From an uncultured Spirochaetia bacterium (GTDB taxonomy: Bacteria > Spirochaetota > Spirochaetia > SZUA-6 > Bin103): a stretch of DNA of 64,000 bases. Of the stretch, positions 56,390-64,000 are shown piece by piece (positions within the stretch are counted from its first letter, which is position 1; the number at the start of each line of letters is the position of its first letter). The position numbers and the translations under genes are program-made. Below the pieces are notes generated by a model, which saw only the letters and a list, made by a program, of their open reading frames with translations, had not been told where the DNA came from and did no database searches. The stretch spans positions 62,001 through 126,000 of the forward strand of contig CATQHW010000004.1 of assembly GCA_958296075.1 (NCBI GenBank), read 5' to 3'.

Positions 56390-56833
56390 ATGGCAGACGG
56401 GGAGATCAGCGCGCCGGGGCGCGACAGGACGCGGCCTGACGATCTGCCGCCGGACAGTCTGCGGACCGCGATCGCCGTCGCCGAGCTGCTGGTCGAGCAC
56501 CAAGCCGAAGAGACGGTGGTCCTGGACGTGAGCCGGGCGAGCGGCTGGACCGACTACTTCGTGATCGCCACCACGAGCAGCCACGCCCACCTGCGCGGCG
56601 TGTTGCGGCACCTGGACACCGCCCTGCGCCGGCTGGGCGCCGGCCGGGGGCGCGCCGGGCACAGCCTGCGCCGTGCCCCGGACGATAGCGGCTGGGCGCT
56701 GGTCGACCTGGGCGACGTGGTGATCCACCTCATGATGGAAGAGCAGCGCCGGTTCTACGAGCTGGAGCGGCTCTGGTTCCGCAGTCCGATCGTGTTCCGC
56801 GACGGGGCCCGGCGCAGCCCTGACGGAGCCTGA
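56390..56833 (+). CDS. rsfS: Ribosomal silencing factor RsfS
   Basis: 147 residues: TAIAVAELLVEHQAEETVVL, GWTDYFVIATTSSHAHLRGV and WALVDLGDVVIHLMMEEQRR are RsfS signatures. It binds L14 and blocks subunit joining when nutrients are low. Starts two bases after the LCP stop. Its last 104 bp overlap an antisense acidic frame. Confidence 0.93.
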   Translation: MADGEISAPGRDRTRPDDLPPDSLRTAIAVAELLVEHQAEETVVLDVSRASGWTDYFVIATTSSHAHLRGVLRHLDTALRRLGAGRGRAGHSLRRAPDDSGWALVDLGDVVIHLMMEEQRRFYELERLWFRSPIVFRDGARRSPDGA

Positions 56834-57095
56834 CGTAGTAGGCGTCTTCCTCCAGGTCGTCGTCGACGGTCTCGTCGAAATCATCATCGTCGTCATCGTC
56901 TTCGTCGTAGTCGAAGTCTTCGTGGTCGATCTCGTCGTCTTCGCCGATGTCCTCGTCATCCTCGAAGTCGTCGAACTCGTCGTAGTCGTCCAGGTCGTCG
57001 TCCCCCACGGCGAAGCGCCGGCCCGGCAGCGCCTGCGGGTCCGGCTCGAAGCGGCCGGCGTCCGGCCGGCCGGCAGCGGCACAGGATGGAGTCAT
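56730..57095 (-). CDS. Highly acidic low-complexity protein, uncertain
   Basis: 121 residues from the ATG at 57095. The middle (about residues 30-75) is almost pure Asp/Glu with Tyr/Phe (DDDLDDYDEFDDFEDDEDIG). The strong Asp bias with few stops, in a region with no plus-strand gene, suggests real coding, but no fold is recognised. The C-terminal 35 residues overlap rsfS and are unlike the rest. It could be an RpoE/delta-like polyanion. Confidence 0.45.
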   Translation of the reverse strand: MTPSCAAAGRPDAGRFEPDPQALPGRRFAVGDDDLDDYDEFDDFEDDEDIGEDDEIDHEDFDYDEDDDDDDDFDETVDDDLEEDAYYVRLRQGCAGPRRGTRSDCGTRAAPARRTGAALPS

Positions 57096-57143
57096 GGCAG
57101 CGGTTTTCAAATTCGGCTCACCGCCGGTATATTTCTGCGTCGA

Positions 57144-57215
57144 TGGGACGTCGGCAAGCGGTAAGCCACCGGTTTTTGGTACCGGCATTCGCAGGTTCGA
57201 ATCCTGCCGTCCCAG
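57144..57215 (+). tRNA. tRNA-Gln (anticodon UUG)
   Basis: A 72-nt cloverleaf: acceptor TGGGACG/CGTCCCA, anticodon stem CCGGT/ACCGG with loop TTTTGGT (anticodon TTG), T-arm GCAGGTTCGAATCCTGC. A -10-like TATATT (57128-57133) lies 10 nt upstream with a weak TTTCAA 17 bp before it. CCA is not encoded. It sits directly before rplY. Confidence 0.95.
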
Positions 57216-57235
57216 ACGACTACCGGAGCAGGTGA

Positions 57236-57877
57236 ATGGAGCGATTGGCGATGGAGCAATTGGCATTGCGGGCTGAGCCCCGATCGAAGATCAGGACGCG
57301 GGAATCGCGCCGGCTGCGCCGCGCCGGGCGGATACCGGCGGTAGTGTACGGCGGGGCGGAGGCGGAGTCGATCTCCCTGGACGCCAATGAAGTGCAGCGG
57401 CTGTTCCGCCATGCTTCCGAGAGCACCATCATCTCCCTTGCCATCGGCGGCGGTGACCGCGACGTGCTCATCAAGGACTACCAGACCGACCGCGTCACCG
57501 ACACCCTGCTGCACATCGATTTTCTGGAGGTGGTGGCCGGTCGCACGCTGCGCACGCACGTCCCGCTGCACTTCGTCGGCACGCCGATCGGCGTGCGCCA
57601 GGGCGGCATCCTGGAGACGCTGATGCGCGACCTGCACGTCGAGTGCCTGCCGAAGGACCTGCCGGAGAGCCTGAACGTTGCCATAGAAGGGCTCGACGGC
57701 GGCCAATCGATCCACGTGCGCGAGCTCGACGCCCCGGACGCCGTACGCGTCCTGAGCCCACCCGATCAAGTGGTCTGCCTGGTCGCCCACCGCGTGGCCG
57801 ACGAGGAAGAGGAAGCCGATGAATCCGAGGTCGAAGAGGCCGGAGAGGCCGCCGACGCTTCGGACGCGGAGACGTAG
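57236..57877 (+). CDS. rplY: 50S ribosomal protein L25/general stress protein Ctc
   Basis: 213 residues: LRAEPRSKIRTRESRRLRRA, GRIPAVVYGG and TDTLLHIDFLEVVAG in the 5S-rRNA-binding domain; then the TL5/CTC C-terminal domain (GGILETLMRDLHVECLPKDL) and an acidic tail (DEEEEADESEVEEAGE). ATG 57236; ATG 57251 is an alternative. The acidic tail's DNA also encodes the start of pth in another frame. Confidence 0.95.
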   Translation: MERLAMEQLALRAEPRSKIRTRESRRLRRAGRIPAVVYGGAEAESISLDANEVQRLFRHASESTIISLAIGGGDRDVLIKDYQTDRVTDTLLHIDFLEVVAGRTLRTHVPLHFVGTPIGVRQGGILETLMRDLHVECLPKDLPESLNVAIEGLDGGQSIHVRELDAPDAVRVLSPPDQVVCLVAHRVADEEEEADESEVEEAGEAADASDAET

Positions 57878-58469
57878 GCCGGCCTCCCCCCAGGGCCGGC
57901 TGCTGGTGGTCGGTCTGGGCAATCCGGGGCCCCGCTATAGCGGCACTCGGCACAACGTCGGCTTTCGGATCGTGGAGGCGCTGGCGCGTGCGGCCGGCGC
58001 CCGGCTGAAGCGGCGCGGGATCGGCCGCTACGCCGTCGCTCGCGTTGCGGCCGGCGCCGTCTTCCTGGCCGAGCCGCTCACCATGATGAACCGCTCCGGC
58101 GACGTGCTGGCCGCCCTGCTTCGCTTCAGCGGCTGTACGCTGGCGCAGCTCCTGGTCATCTGCGATTCGATCGACCTGCCGGTGGGAGCGGTGCGCCTGA
58201 AGCGCTCCGGCTCTGCCGGCGGCCACAACGGGCTGGCGTCGATCATCGCCGCGGCGGGCGGCGGCGGGTTCCCGCGGCTCTGGATCGGCGTCGGCAGACC
58301 TGCCTCCGCCGGCGGCGACGTGATCGGCCACGTGCTGGGCGCCCCCGGCTCGGACGACCGGCAGCGGATCGAAGCGGCCGAGCGCTTCGCGGCCGAGCAC
58401 GTGCTGCGCCTGGTGGACGAGCCGGTCGATCGGGTGATGCATGCGGTCAACTCCTATCATCCGGACTGA
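57819..58469 (+). CDS. pth: Peptidyl-tRNA hydrolase
   Basis: 216 residues: VVGLGNPGPRYSGTRHNVGF (catalytic His), EPLTMMNRSGD, SGSAGGHNGLASII. Releases tRNA from dropped-off peptidyl-tRNA. The ATG at 57819 gives a basic 25-residue extension overlapping rplY by 59 bp; the conserved part starts at GRLLVVGLGNPG, so a later start cannot be excluded. Confidence 0.95.
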   Translation: MNPRSKRPERPPTLRTRRRRPASPQGRLLVVGLGNPGPRYSGTRHNVGFRIVEALARAAGARLKRRGIGRYAVARVAAGAVFLAEPLTMMNRSGDVLAALLRFSGCTLAQLLVICDSIDLPVGAVRLKRSGSAGGHNGLASIIAAAGGGGFPRLWIGVGRPASAGGDVIGHVLGAPGSDDRQRIEAAERFAAEHVLRLVDEPVDRVMHAVNSYHPD

Positions 58470-59847
58470 GGCGATCGGGGCGGAGGTCGAGCGCGAGCTC
58501 CGGTCGATGGGCGTGCGGAGCGGTCAGACGGTGGTCGCCGCGTATTCGACCGGCCCGGATTCGACGGCGATGCTGGCGCTGCTGAGCCGGCTCCGCGCGC
58601 GGCTCGGCATCGAGGTGATCGCCGCCTACTTCGATCACGGCCTGCGCCCGCGGCGGGCGATCGACGGCGACATCGGCCACGCGCGCGCGGCGGCGCGCCG
58701 GGTGGGCGTGCCGCTGCGCGTGGGCGCGGCCGATCCCGCCGATCCGCCCGATGGGGGCGGTCCGGAGGCGGCCGCCCGCGCCGCCCGCTATCGCTTCCTG
58801 GAGCGCCTGGCCGGCGAGTGCAGCGCCGACTGGATCGCCGTGGGGCACACCGCCGACGATCGGGCGGAGACCGTGCTGATGCGTGCGCTGCAGGGCTCCG
58901 GCGTCTCCGGCCTGGGCGGTATGCCGGCGCGCCGCGGCCGGGTCATCCGCCCGCTTGAGGCGCTGCGCCGTGACGACCTGCGGGCGTGGCTGCGGGCCGA
59001 GCGGCTGCCGTTCCGGCGGGACGCCCAGAACGGCGATCGGCGGTTCACCCGCAACCGGGTGCGCCGCCTGCTGGCCGACGTCGAGCGCCGCTTCCCCGGG
59101 GCGGCGGCGCGTCTGGCCGACCTCGGCCGGCACGCGGAGACGACCAGCGCATTCGTGGCGGCGCAGGCCGCGCAGCGGCTGCCGTGGCGGCGGACCGCGC
59201 TTGGCATGGCGGTGCCCTGGGCGGAGTTCCGCGCCTCCCCGCCGGCCCTGCAGATGGAGGCGCTCTACCAGGGGTACGACCGGCTGCTGCGCGGCACCGG
59301 CCCGCGCCGGCTGCCGCGCCGTTTTCTGGTCCCGGTCCAGCAGGCGGCGGTCCGCGACGCGCAGCGGGTGCGCGCCGCCGGACACGGCGTGATCATCGAG
59401 CGAGCCGCCGCCCATCTGGTCATGTCGGCTGCGGTTGTCCGCGGCGCCGGAACCGGCTATCTTTGGGAAGCCGTAAGGAGCGGATCGTATAGAATACCGG
59501 AGACGCCGATCGAAATCCGCAGAGCGGAGCCCGGCGCCGGCGAACGAACGGCTGCCAGCGTACTGCGGATCTCATCCGTTGACGGCCCTCTCCTGGTGCG
59601 GTCGTGTCGGCCCGGAGACCGCATCCGCCTGGACTCCGGCGTGAAGTCGCTCGCCGCCCTGTTGCGCGAGTGGGGGGCGCCGGAGGCGCGCCGGTGGATG
59701 ATTCCCGTGGTCGCCGATCGTCGTGGAATGCTGGCGGTCTGCGGTGCGGCGTTCGGCTACCCGGACGTGCTGGGCACGCGGTGCGCCGATGAGGGCAACG
59801 GAACGGGCGCGGTGATCACGGTCGGCCGCGTGAAGGAGGAGTCGTGA
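58441..59847 (+). CDS. tilS: tRNA(Ile)-lysidine synthetase
   Basis: 468 residues: PP-loop VAAYSTGPDSTAML (a variant of SGGxDS), WIAVGHTADDRAETVLMRAL and GDRRFTRNRVRR in the N-terminal domain; a C-terminal TilS domain with LLVRSCRPGDRIRL. It modifies C34 of the AUA-reading tRNA-Ile. Overlaps pth by 29 bp; its stop overlaps the ftsH GTG. Confidence 0.93.
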   Translation: MRSTPIIRTEAIGAEVERELRSMGVRSGQTVVAAYSTGPDSTAMLALLSRLRARLGIEVIAAYFDHGLRPRRAIDGDIGHARAAARRVGVPLRVGAADPADPPDGGGPEAAARAARYRFLERLAGECSADWIAVGHTADDRAETVLMRALQGSGVSGLGGMPARRGRVIRPLEALRRDDLRAWLRAERLPFRRDAQNGDRRFTRNRVRRLLADVERRFPGAAARLADLGRHAETTSAFVAAQAAQRLPWRRTALGMAVPWAEFRASPPALQMEALYQGYDRLLRGTGPRRLPRRFLVPVQQAAVRDAQRVRAAGHGVIIERAAAHLVMSAAVVRGAGTGYLWEAVRSGSYRIPETPIEIRRAEPGAGERTAASVLRISSVDGPLLVRSCRPGDRIRLDSGVKSLAALLREWGAPEARRWMIPVVADRRGMLAVCGAAFGYPDVLGTRCADEGNGTGAVITVGRVKEES

Positions 59848-61736
59848 GTAACCGTTCGCAAGAGCCCAAGAAGCCCGATCCCGGGTTGCCCAAGCTGCCG
59901 TTCAACAACCGGATCGCGTTGATCACGCTGCTCGGTCTGATCGCGCTGTTCGTGCTGCTGGTGGTCTACAACAACGAGCGCGGCTTTGCGACGGAGATAC
60001 CCTACTCGGTCTTTCTGGCGTACGTCGATCAGAACGAGGTAGACGACGTCAAGATCGTCGACGGCTTCGAGATCCTGGGCAACCTCACGAGGGACCGCGG
60101 GCCGTTCAAGACCACCATCCCCTACCACGATCCGCAGCTCCTGAACCGCCTGGAGACCGGCGGGGTGCGGATCACCGGCGGCCCGAAGCCGGTGTCGCCG
60201 TTCCGCATCTTCCTCGAGTTCCTGCCGTGGGTGCTAGGCATCTTCTTCATCTGGTTCATGTTTCGGCAGGTGCAGGGCTCCGGCAACCGCGCCTTCTCGT
60301 TCGGCAAGAGCCGCGCCAAGCGCTACCTGGACACCAGCAAGAAGATCAGCTTCACCGACGTCGCCGGTCAGGAAGAGGCCAAGTACGAGCTGGAAGAGGT
60401 GGTCGAGTTCCTGTGCAACCCGGCGAAGTTCTCGCGCATCGGCGCCAAGATACCCAAGGGGGTGCTGCTGGTGGGGATGCCGGGAACCGGCAAGACGCTG
60501 TTGGCGAAGGCGATCGCCGGTGAGGCGAACGTGCCGTTCTTTCACATGTCCGGCTCCGACTTCGTGGAGATGTTCGTGGGAGTGGGCGCCAGCCGGGTCC
60601 GCGACCTGTTCGAGCAGGGCCGCAAGCACTCCCCGTGCATCCTGTTCATCGACGAGCTCGACGCGGTCGGTCGCACGCGCGGCGCCGGCTACGGCGGGGG
60701 CCACGACGAGCGTGAGCAGACGCTGAATCAGATGCTGGTGGAGATGGACGGCTTCGATACCAAGGACGGCGTGATCATCATCGCGGCAACCAACCGGCCT
60801 GACGTGCTGGACCCGGCGCTGCTGCGACCCGGGCGGTTCGATCGCCAAGTCGTCGTCGACATGCCGGACGTCAAGGGCCGGGAGGAGATACTGAAGATCC
60901 ACAGCAGCAAGGTGCCGGTCGGCAACGACGTGGACATCAACCGGATGGCGCGCGCCACGCCGGGCTGCTCGGGAGCGGATCTGGCCAACATCGTCAACGA
61001 AGCGGCGCTGCTGGCCGCCCGCAACGGCAAGGATCAGGTCGGCATGGCCGATCTGGAAGAGGCGCGCGACAAGATCATGATGGGCTTGGCGCGCCGCTCC
61101 AAGGTCATCCAGCCGGTCGAGCGGGAGATAATCGCCTTTCACGAGGCCGGCCATGCCTTGCTGCACTACCACCTGGAACATGCCGATCCCTTGCACAAGG
61201 TCACCATCGTCCCGCACGGCCGGGCGCTGGGCGTCTCCTTCTCGCTGCCGGAAAACGACATGTATACGCGCGGCAAGGGGTGGCTGTTGGACCGCATCAC
61301 CATCACCATGGGCGGCTACGCCGCCGAGAAGCTGCGGTACGGAGAGACCAGCACCGGCGCTCAGAACGACATCGAGCAGGCCACCGAGCTGGCGCGGCGC
61401 ATGGTGTGCGAATGGGGCATGAGCGACACGCTGGGACCGGTCTCCTACGGCCAGAAGGACGAGCCGATCTTCCTGGGCAAGGAGATCGCCCGGCACAAGG
61501 ACTACTCGGAGGAGACCGCCCGTCACATCGATCAGGAGGTGGGCGCCATCATGTCGTCGCGGCTGCAGACGGCTACCGACCTCTTGCAGCGCAACGACGA
61601 TCAGCTGCAGATGCTGGCCAAGGCGTTGCTGGAACGGGAGACGGTCGAGGACGCCGAAATCCGCATTCTGCTCGGTTTTCCCGAGTACGGCGACATCTCC
61701 GGCGGCGGCGCGCTGGCCGAAGGCCGGCCGGCCTGA
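59844..61736 (+). CDS. ftsH: ATP-dependent zinc metalloprotease FtsH
   Basis: 630 residues: two membrane helices ([34 protein letters not shown]) flank the periplasmic domain. AAA module with Walker [13 protein letters not shown], Walker [13 protein letters not shown] and SRH ([20 protein letters not shown]). Zinc site HEAGH in [13 protein letters not shown]. Degrades misassembled membrane proteins as a hexamer. GTG start coupled to the tilS stop, an arrangement common in bacteria. Confidence 0.97.
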   Translation: MSNRSQEPKKPDPGLPKLPFNNRIALITLLGLIALFVLLVVYNNERGFATEIPYSVFLAYVDQNEVDDVKIVDGFEILGNLTRDRGPFKTTIPYHDPQLLNRLETGGVRITGGPKPVSPFRIFLEFLPWVLGIFFIWFMFRQVQGSGNRAFSFGKSRAKRYLDTSKKISFTDVAGQEEAKYELEEVVEFLCNPAKFSRIGAKIPKGVLLVGMPGTGKTLLAKAIAGEANVPFFHMSGSDFVEMFVGVGASRVRDLFEQGRKHSPCILFIDELDAVGRTRGAGYGGGHDEREQTLNQMLVEMDGFDTKDGVIIIAATNRPDVLDPALLRPGRFDRQVVVDMPDVKGREEILKIHSSKVPVGNDVDINRMARATPGCSGADLANIVNEAALLAARNGKDQVGMADLEEARDKIMMGLARRSKVIQPVEREIIAFHEAGHALLHYHLEHADPLHKVTIVPHGRALGVSFSLPENDMYTRGKGWLLDRITITMGGYAAEKLRYGETSTGAQNDIEQATELARRMVCEWGMSDTLGPVSYGQKDEPIFLGKEIARHKDYSEETARHIDQEVGAIMSSRLQTATDLLQRNDDQLQMLAKALLERETVEDAEIRILLGFPEYGDISGGGALAEGRPA

Positions 61737-61784
61737 CGGAGGGACCCGGAACGCGGCGGCGCCGCGCCCGATAGGAGTCGGCCG

Positions 61785-63584
61785 GTGCGCAAGCGGATTC
61801 GCAACTTCTGCATCATCGCCCACATCGACCACGGCAAGTCGACGCTGGCCGATCGGTTCATCCAGCGCGCTCAGGTGGTCTCCGACCGCGAGTTCCACGA
61901 TCGGCTGCTCGACAGCATGGAGATCGAGCGCGAGCGCGGGATCACCATCAAGTCGCAGGCGATCTCGCTGCCGTACCGGCACGATGGCGCCCGGTACCTG
62001 CTCAACCTGGTCGACACCCCGGGGCACGTCGATTTCACCTACGAGGTGTCGCGGGTGATCAGCGCCTGCGAAGGGGCGGTGCTGCTGGTCGACGCCACCC
62101 AGGGGGTGGAGGCGCAGACCCTGGCCAATTACTACCTGGCGCTGGAGCACGACCTGGAAGTGATCCCCGTGATCAACAAGGTCGATCTGGCGGCTGCCGA
62201 CATCGACCGGACCCGCGCGCAGATCGAACGAGACCTGGGGCTCGATGGCGAGGGGGCCGTGCTCGTATCGGCCAAAACCGGTCAGGGAGTCGAGCAGCTC
62301 CTGGAGGCGATCGTCACCCGCATTCCAGCCCCGGACGGGGACCCGGAGGCGCCGCTGCAGGCGTTGGTCTTCGACTCCGCCTACGACCCCTACCGCGGCG
62401 TGGTAGCGCACGTCCGCGTGGTGGCGGGACGGATCGCGCCGGACGCGCGCATACGCTTCTGGGCGGGCGACGAGGCCACCTATCGGGTGGAGGAGCTGGG
62501 GCTGTTCGGGATCAAGCCGCAACCGGCCGCCGCCCTGAGCGCCGGCGAGGTCGGCTACCTGGTGGCCGGGATCAGATCGGTGGGTCAGGCGCGGGTGGGC
62601 AACACCATCACGGGGGCGGAGCGCCCCTGCGGCGCGCCGCTGCCCGGCTTTCGGGAAGCGAAGCCCGTGGTTTTCGCGGCGATCTATCCGGTCGATGCCG
62701 ATCAGTACGACGAGTTGGCCGCCGGCTTGGCGCGGTTGCAGCTCAACGACTCCACGCTCAGCTTCGCCAAGGAAGCGTCGGTGGCGCTCGGTTTCGGGTT
62801 TCGCTGCGGGTTCCTGGGCCTGCTCCACCTGGAGGTGGTTCAGGAGCGCCTGGAGCGGGAGTTCGGGCTGGTGGTGGTCCTGACCGCTCCGTCGGTGGAA
62901 TACCGGGTGCGGCTGCAGGACGGCTCGCAGCGCAGCGTGCACACGCCTGGCGAGTATCCCGACCCGGGCGCCATCGAGCAGGTGCAGGAGCCGTACGTCC
63001 GCGCCTCGATCATCACGCCGTCCGAGTACGTCGGCGCGGTGATCTCCACCTGCCTGGACCGGCGCGGCATCCAGCAATCGCTCAACTATCTGGACGAGAC
63101 GCGCATGGAGCTCCGCTTCGACCTGCCGCTGGCGGAGATCGTCACCGATTTCTACGATCGGCTGAAGTCGGTCACGCGCGGCTACGCGTCATTCGACTAC
63201 GAGGTGGCCGATTACCGCGACACGGACATCGTGCGCCTGGACCTGCTGCTCAACGGCCAGCCGGTCGACGCGCTGGCGCAACTGGTGTACCGCGGCTCGG
63301 CGGTGCGGCGCGCGCGCGACGTCTGCCGCAAGCTGCGCGATCAGATCCCGCGCCACCAGTTCAAGATCCCGATCCAGGGCGCGATCGGCGGTCAGATCAT
63401 CGCCCGCGAGACGATCAACGCCTATCGCAAGGACGTGACCGCCAAGCTGTACGGCGGCGACGTGACCCGCAAGCGCAAGCTCCTGGAGCGCCAGAAGGCC
63501 GGCAAGAAGCGGATGAAGGCGGTGGGAGCGGTGCAGATACCCAAGGACGCGTTCGTGGCCGTGCTGCGCGGCGCTGACGGGTAA
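61785..63584 (+). CDS. lepA: Elongation factor 4 (LepA)
   Basis: 599 residues: G1 AHIDHGKSTLADR, G2 RGITIKSQAIS, G3 DTPGHVDFTYE, G4 NKVD; LepA-specific C-terminal end with GGDVTRKRKLLERQKAGKKR. Back-translocase-type ribosomal GTPase. GTG at 61785 with GGAG upstream. 48 bp after ftsH. Confidence 0.97.
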   Translation: MRKRIRNFCIIAHIDHGKSTLADRFIQRAQVVSDREFHDRLLDSMEIERERGITIKSQAISLPYRHDGARYLLNLVDTPGHVDFTYEVSRVISACEGAVLLVDATQGVEAQTLANYYLALEHDLEVIPVINKVDLAAADIDRTRAQIERDLGLDGEGAVLVSAKTGQGVEQLLEAIVTRIPAPDGDPEAPLQALVFDSAYDPYRGVVAHVRVVAGRIAPDARIRFWAGDEATYRVEELGLFGIKPQPAAALSAGEVGYLVAGIRSVGQARVGNTITGAERPCGAPLPGFREAKPVVFAAIYPVDADQYDELAAGLARLQLNDSTLSFAKEASVALGFGFRCGFLGLLHLEVVQERLEREFGLVVVLTAPSVEYRVRLQDGSQRSVHTPGEYPDPGAIEQVQEPYVRASIITPSEYVGAVISTCLDRRGIQQSLNYLDETRMELRFDLPLAEIVTDFYDRLKSVTRGYASFDYEVADYRDTDIVRLDLLLNGQPVDALAQLVYRGSAVRRARDVCRKLRDQIPRHQFKIPIQGAIGGQIIARETINAYRKDVTAKLYGGDVTRKRKLLERQKAGKKRMKAVGAVQIPKDAFVAVLRGADG

Positions 63585-63593
63585 GCAGGGAGC

Positions 63594-64000
63594 CTATAGA
63601 CCGCCGTCGTTCGTGATGGCGGCGAACGCCTGACCGAAGTTGTCCTCCCACAGGCCGCTGTTGCCGATCCACTGCTCCAGGTCGGCGTTGAGCGCCTGGG
63701 CGGTGAACCACTCGAAGACGCTGCCGCCGGCAGCCGTCTGCAGGTCCTCCGGCGCGACCTGCCGCTCCTCTATCAGGCGCAGGACGAGCACCCGATCGGG
63801 CAGGCGGATCGGCGCCGACACGTCGCCGGTCCGTTGCAGGGCGAAGCCCTGCTGGAAGAACTCCTCGAAATCGGCGGCGCCGGCCAGCAGCGGCTGTTCG
63901 CCCGTGGCGGCTACCTGCCGCCACGAAGCCGCGTTCCGGAAGTTGATCGGAAACCACTCGGTAGCGTGCACGGTGAGGCCGTAATCGTCGGCCGCCGCCT
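63594..64000 (-). CDS. C-terminal part of a likely SurA/PpiD-type periplasmic chaperone
   Basis: The frame is open at the right window edge; about 135 residues are visible. DEEFFQQGFALQRTGDVSAP-like sequence, then IRLPDRVLVLRLIEERQVAP and a helical end (FEWFTAQALNADLEQWIGNS) resemble the end of parvulin-type peptidyl-prolyl isomerases, but the catalytic domain is outside the window. It ends 10 bp from lepA, convergent. Confidence 0.4.
   Translation of the reverse strand, partial: AAADDYGLTVHATEWFPINFRNAASWRQVAATGEQPLLAGAADFEEFFQQGFALQRTGDVSAPIRLPDRVLVLRLIEERQVAPEDLQTAAGGSVFEWFTAQALNADLEQWIGNSGLWEDNFGQAFAAITNDGGL

Noticed and set aside
60234..63077. Minus-strand open frame of ~950 codons opposite ftsH and lepA
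   Set aside because: A pure shadow of two well-conserved genes.

Overview
The window is about two-thirds G+C and comes from a bacterium that I read as a high-GC member of the Spirochaetota (Spirochaetales-like). This rests on gene order and families recalled from memory, not on a search. The run rpsT-hup-lnt-(response regulator, bactofilin)-rho resembles the Treponema arrangement. So does rplU-rpmA-nadD-LCP-rsfS, here without obg. There are two Lnt paralogs, a single-chain glycyl-tRNA synthetase, an EF-G2-type factor, and a lipoprotein resembling the spirochaete LIC_12708 family beside secA.

Layout. 1-2.6 kb: a glycosyltransferase (cut by the window edge) and a sulfotransferase, an ankyrin remnant, and a membrane-anchored coiled-coil repeat protein. 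2.9-12.7 kb: two near-identical exported sulfatases flank an IS21-family element nested in a decayed IS3-family element and a P-loop ATPase whose start the IS3 end removed. 12.8-21.2 kb: surface-glycan genes (glycosyltransferase remnant, ABC exporter, GT2, second sulfotransferase, a fused oxidoreductase/epimerase, an arylsulfotransferase remnant) and surE. 21.2-26.8 kb: secA, a frameshifted lipoprotein and the NAD(P)HX repair enzyme. 26.9-38.4 kb: a minus-strand block with a likely polyprenyl-phosphoryl-arabinose pathway (HAD-UbiA fusion, DprE1-like, DprE2-like, GtrA remnant), a GT-C glycosyltransferase, Uma2 nuclease genes and three aminoacyl-tRNA synthetases. It contains the eroded remains of a tandem duplication. 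38.4-64 kb: conserved core genes (bioY, pgeF, two EF-G paralogs, rpsT, hup, lnt, rho, rplU, rpmA, nadD, rsfS, rplY, pth, tilS, ftsH, lepA) and two tRNAs.

How the genes fit together. The first half looks like an accessory region for making, exporting and remodelling a sulfated surface glycan: two PAPS-type sulfotransferases, two sulfatases, GT2 enzymes, an ABC exporter, a GT-C enzyme and a lipid-linked pentose donor pathway. The most notable protein-level signal is a domain of about 100 residues at the C-terminus of both sulfatases and of the otherwise unrelated GT-C enzyme. The second half is compact, with overlapping start/stop codons. Many promoters share a TTGAC(G/C/A)-17/18-TAnnnT form, often with the -10 box only 6-10 nt before the start codon, which suggests leaderless mRNAs. 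I saw no CRISPR array, rRNA gene or convincing U-tract terminator.
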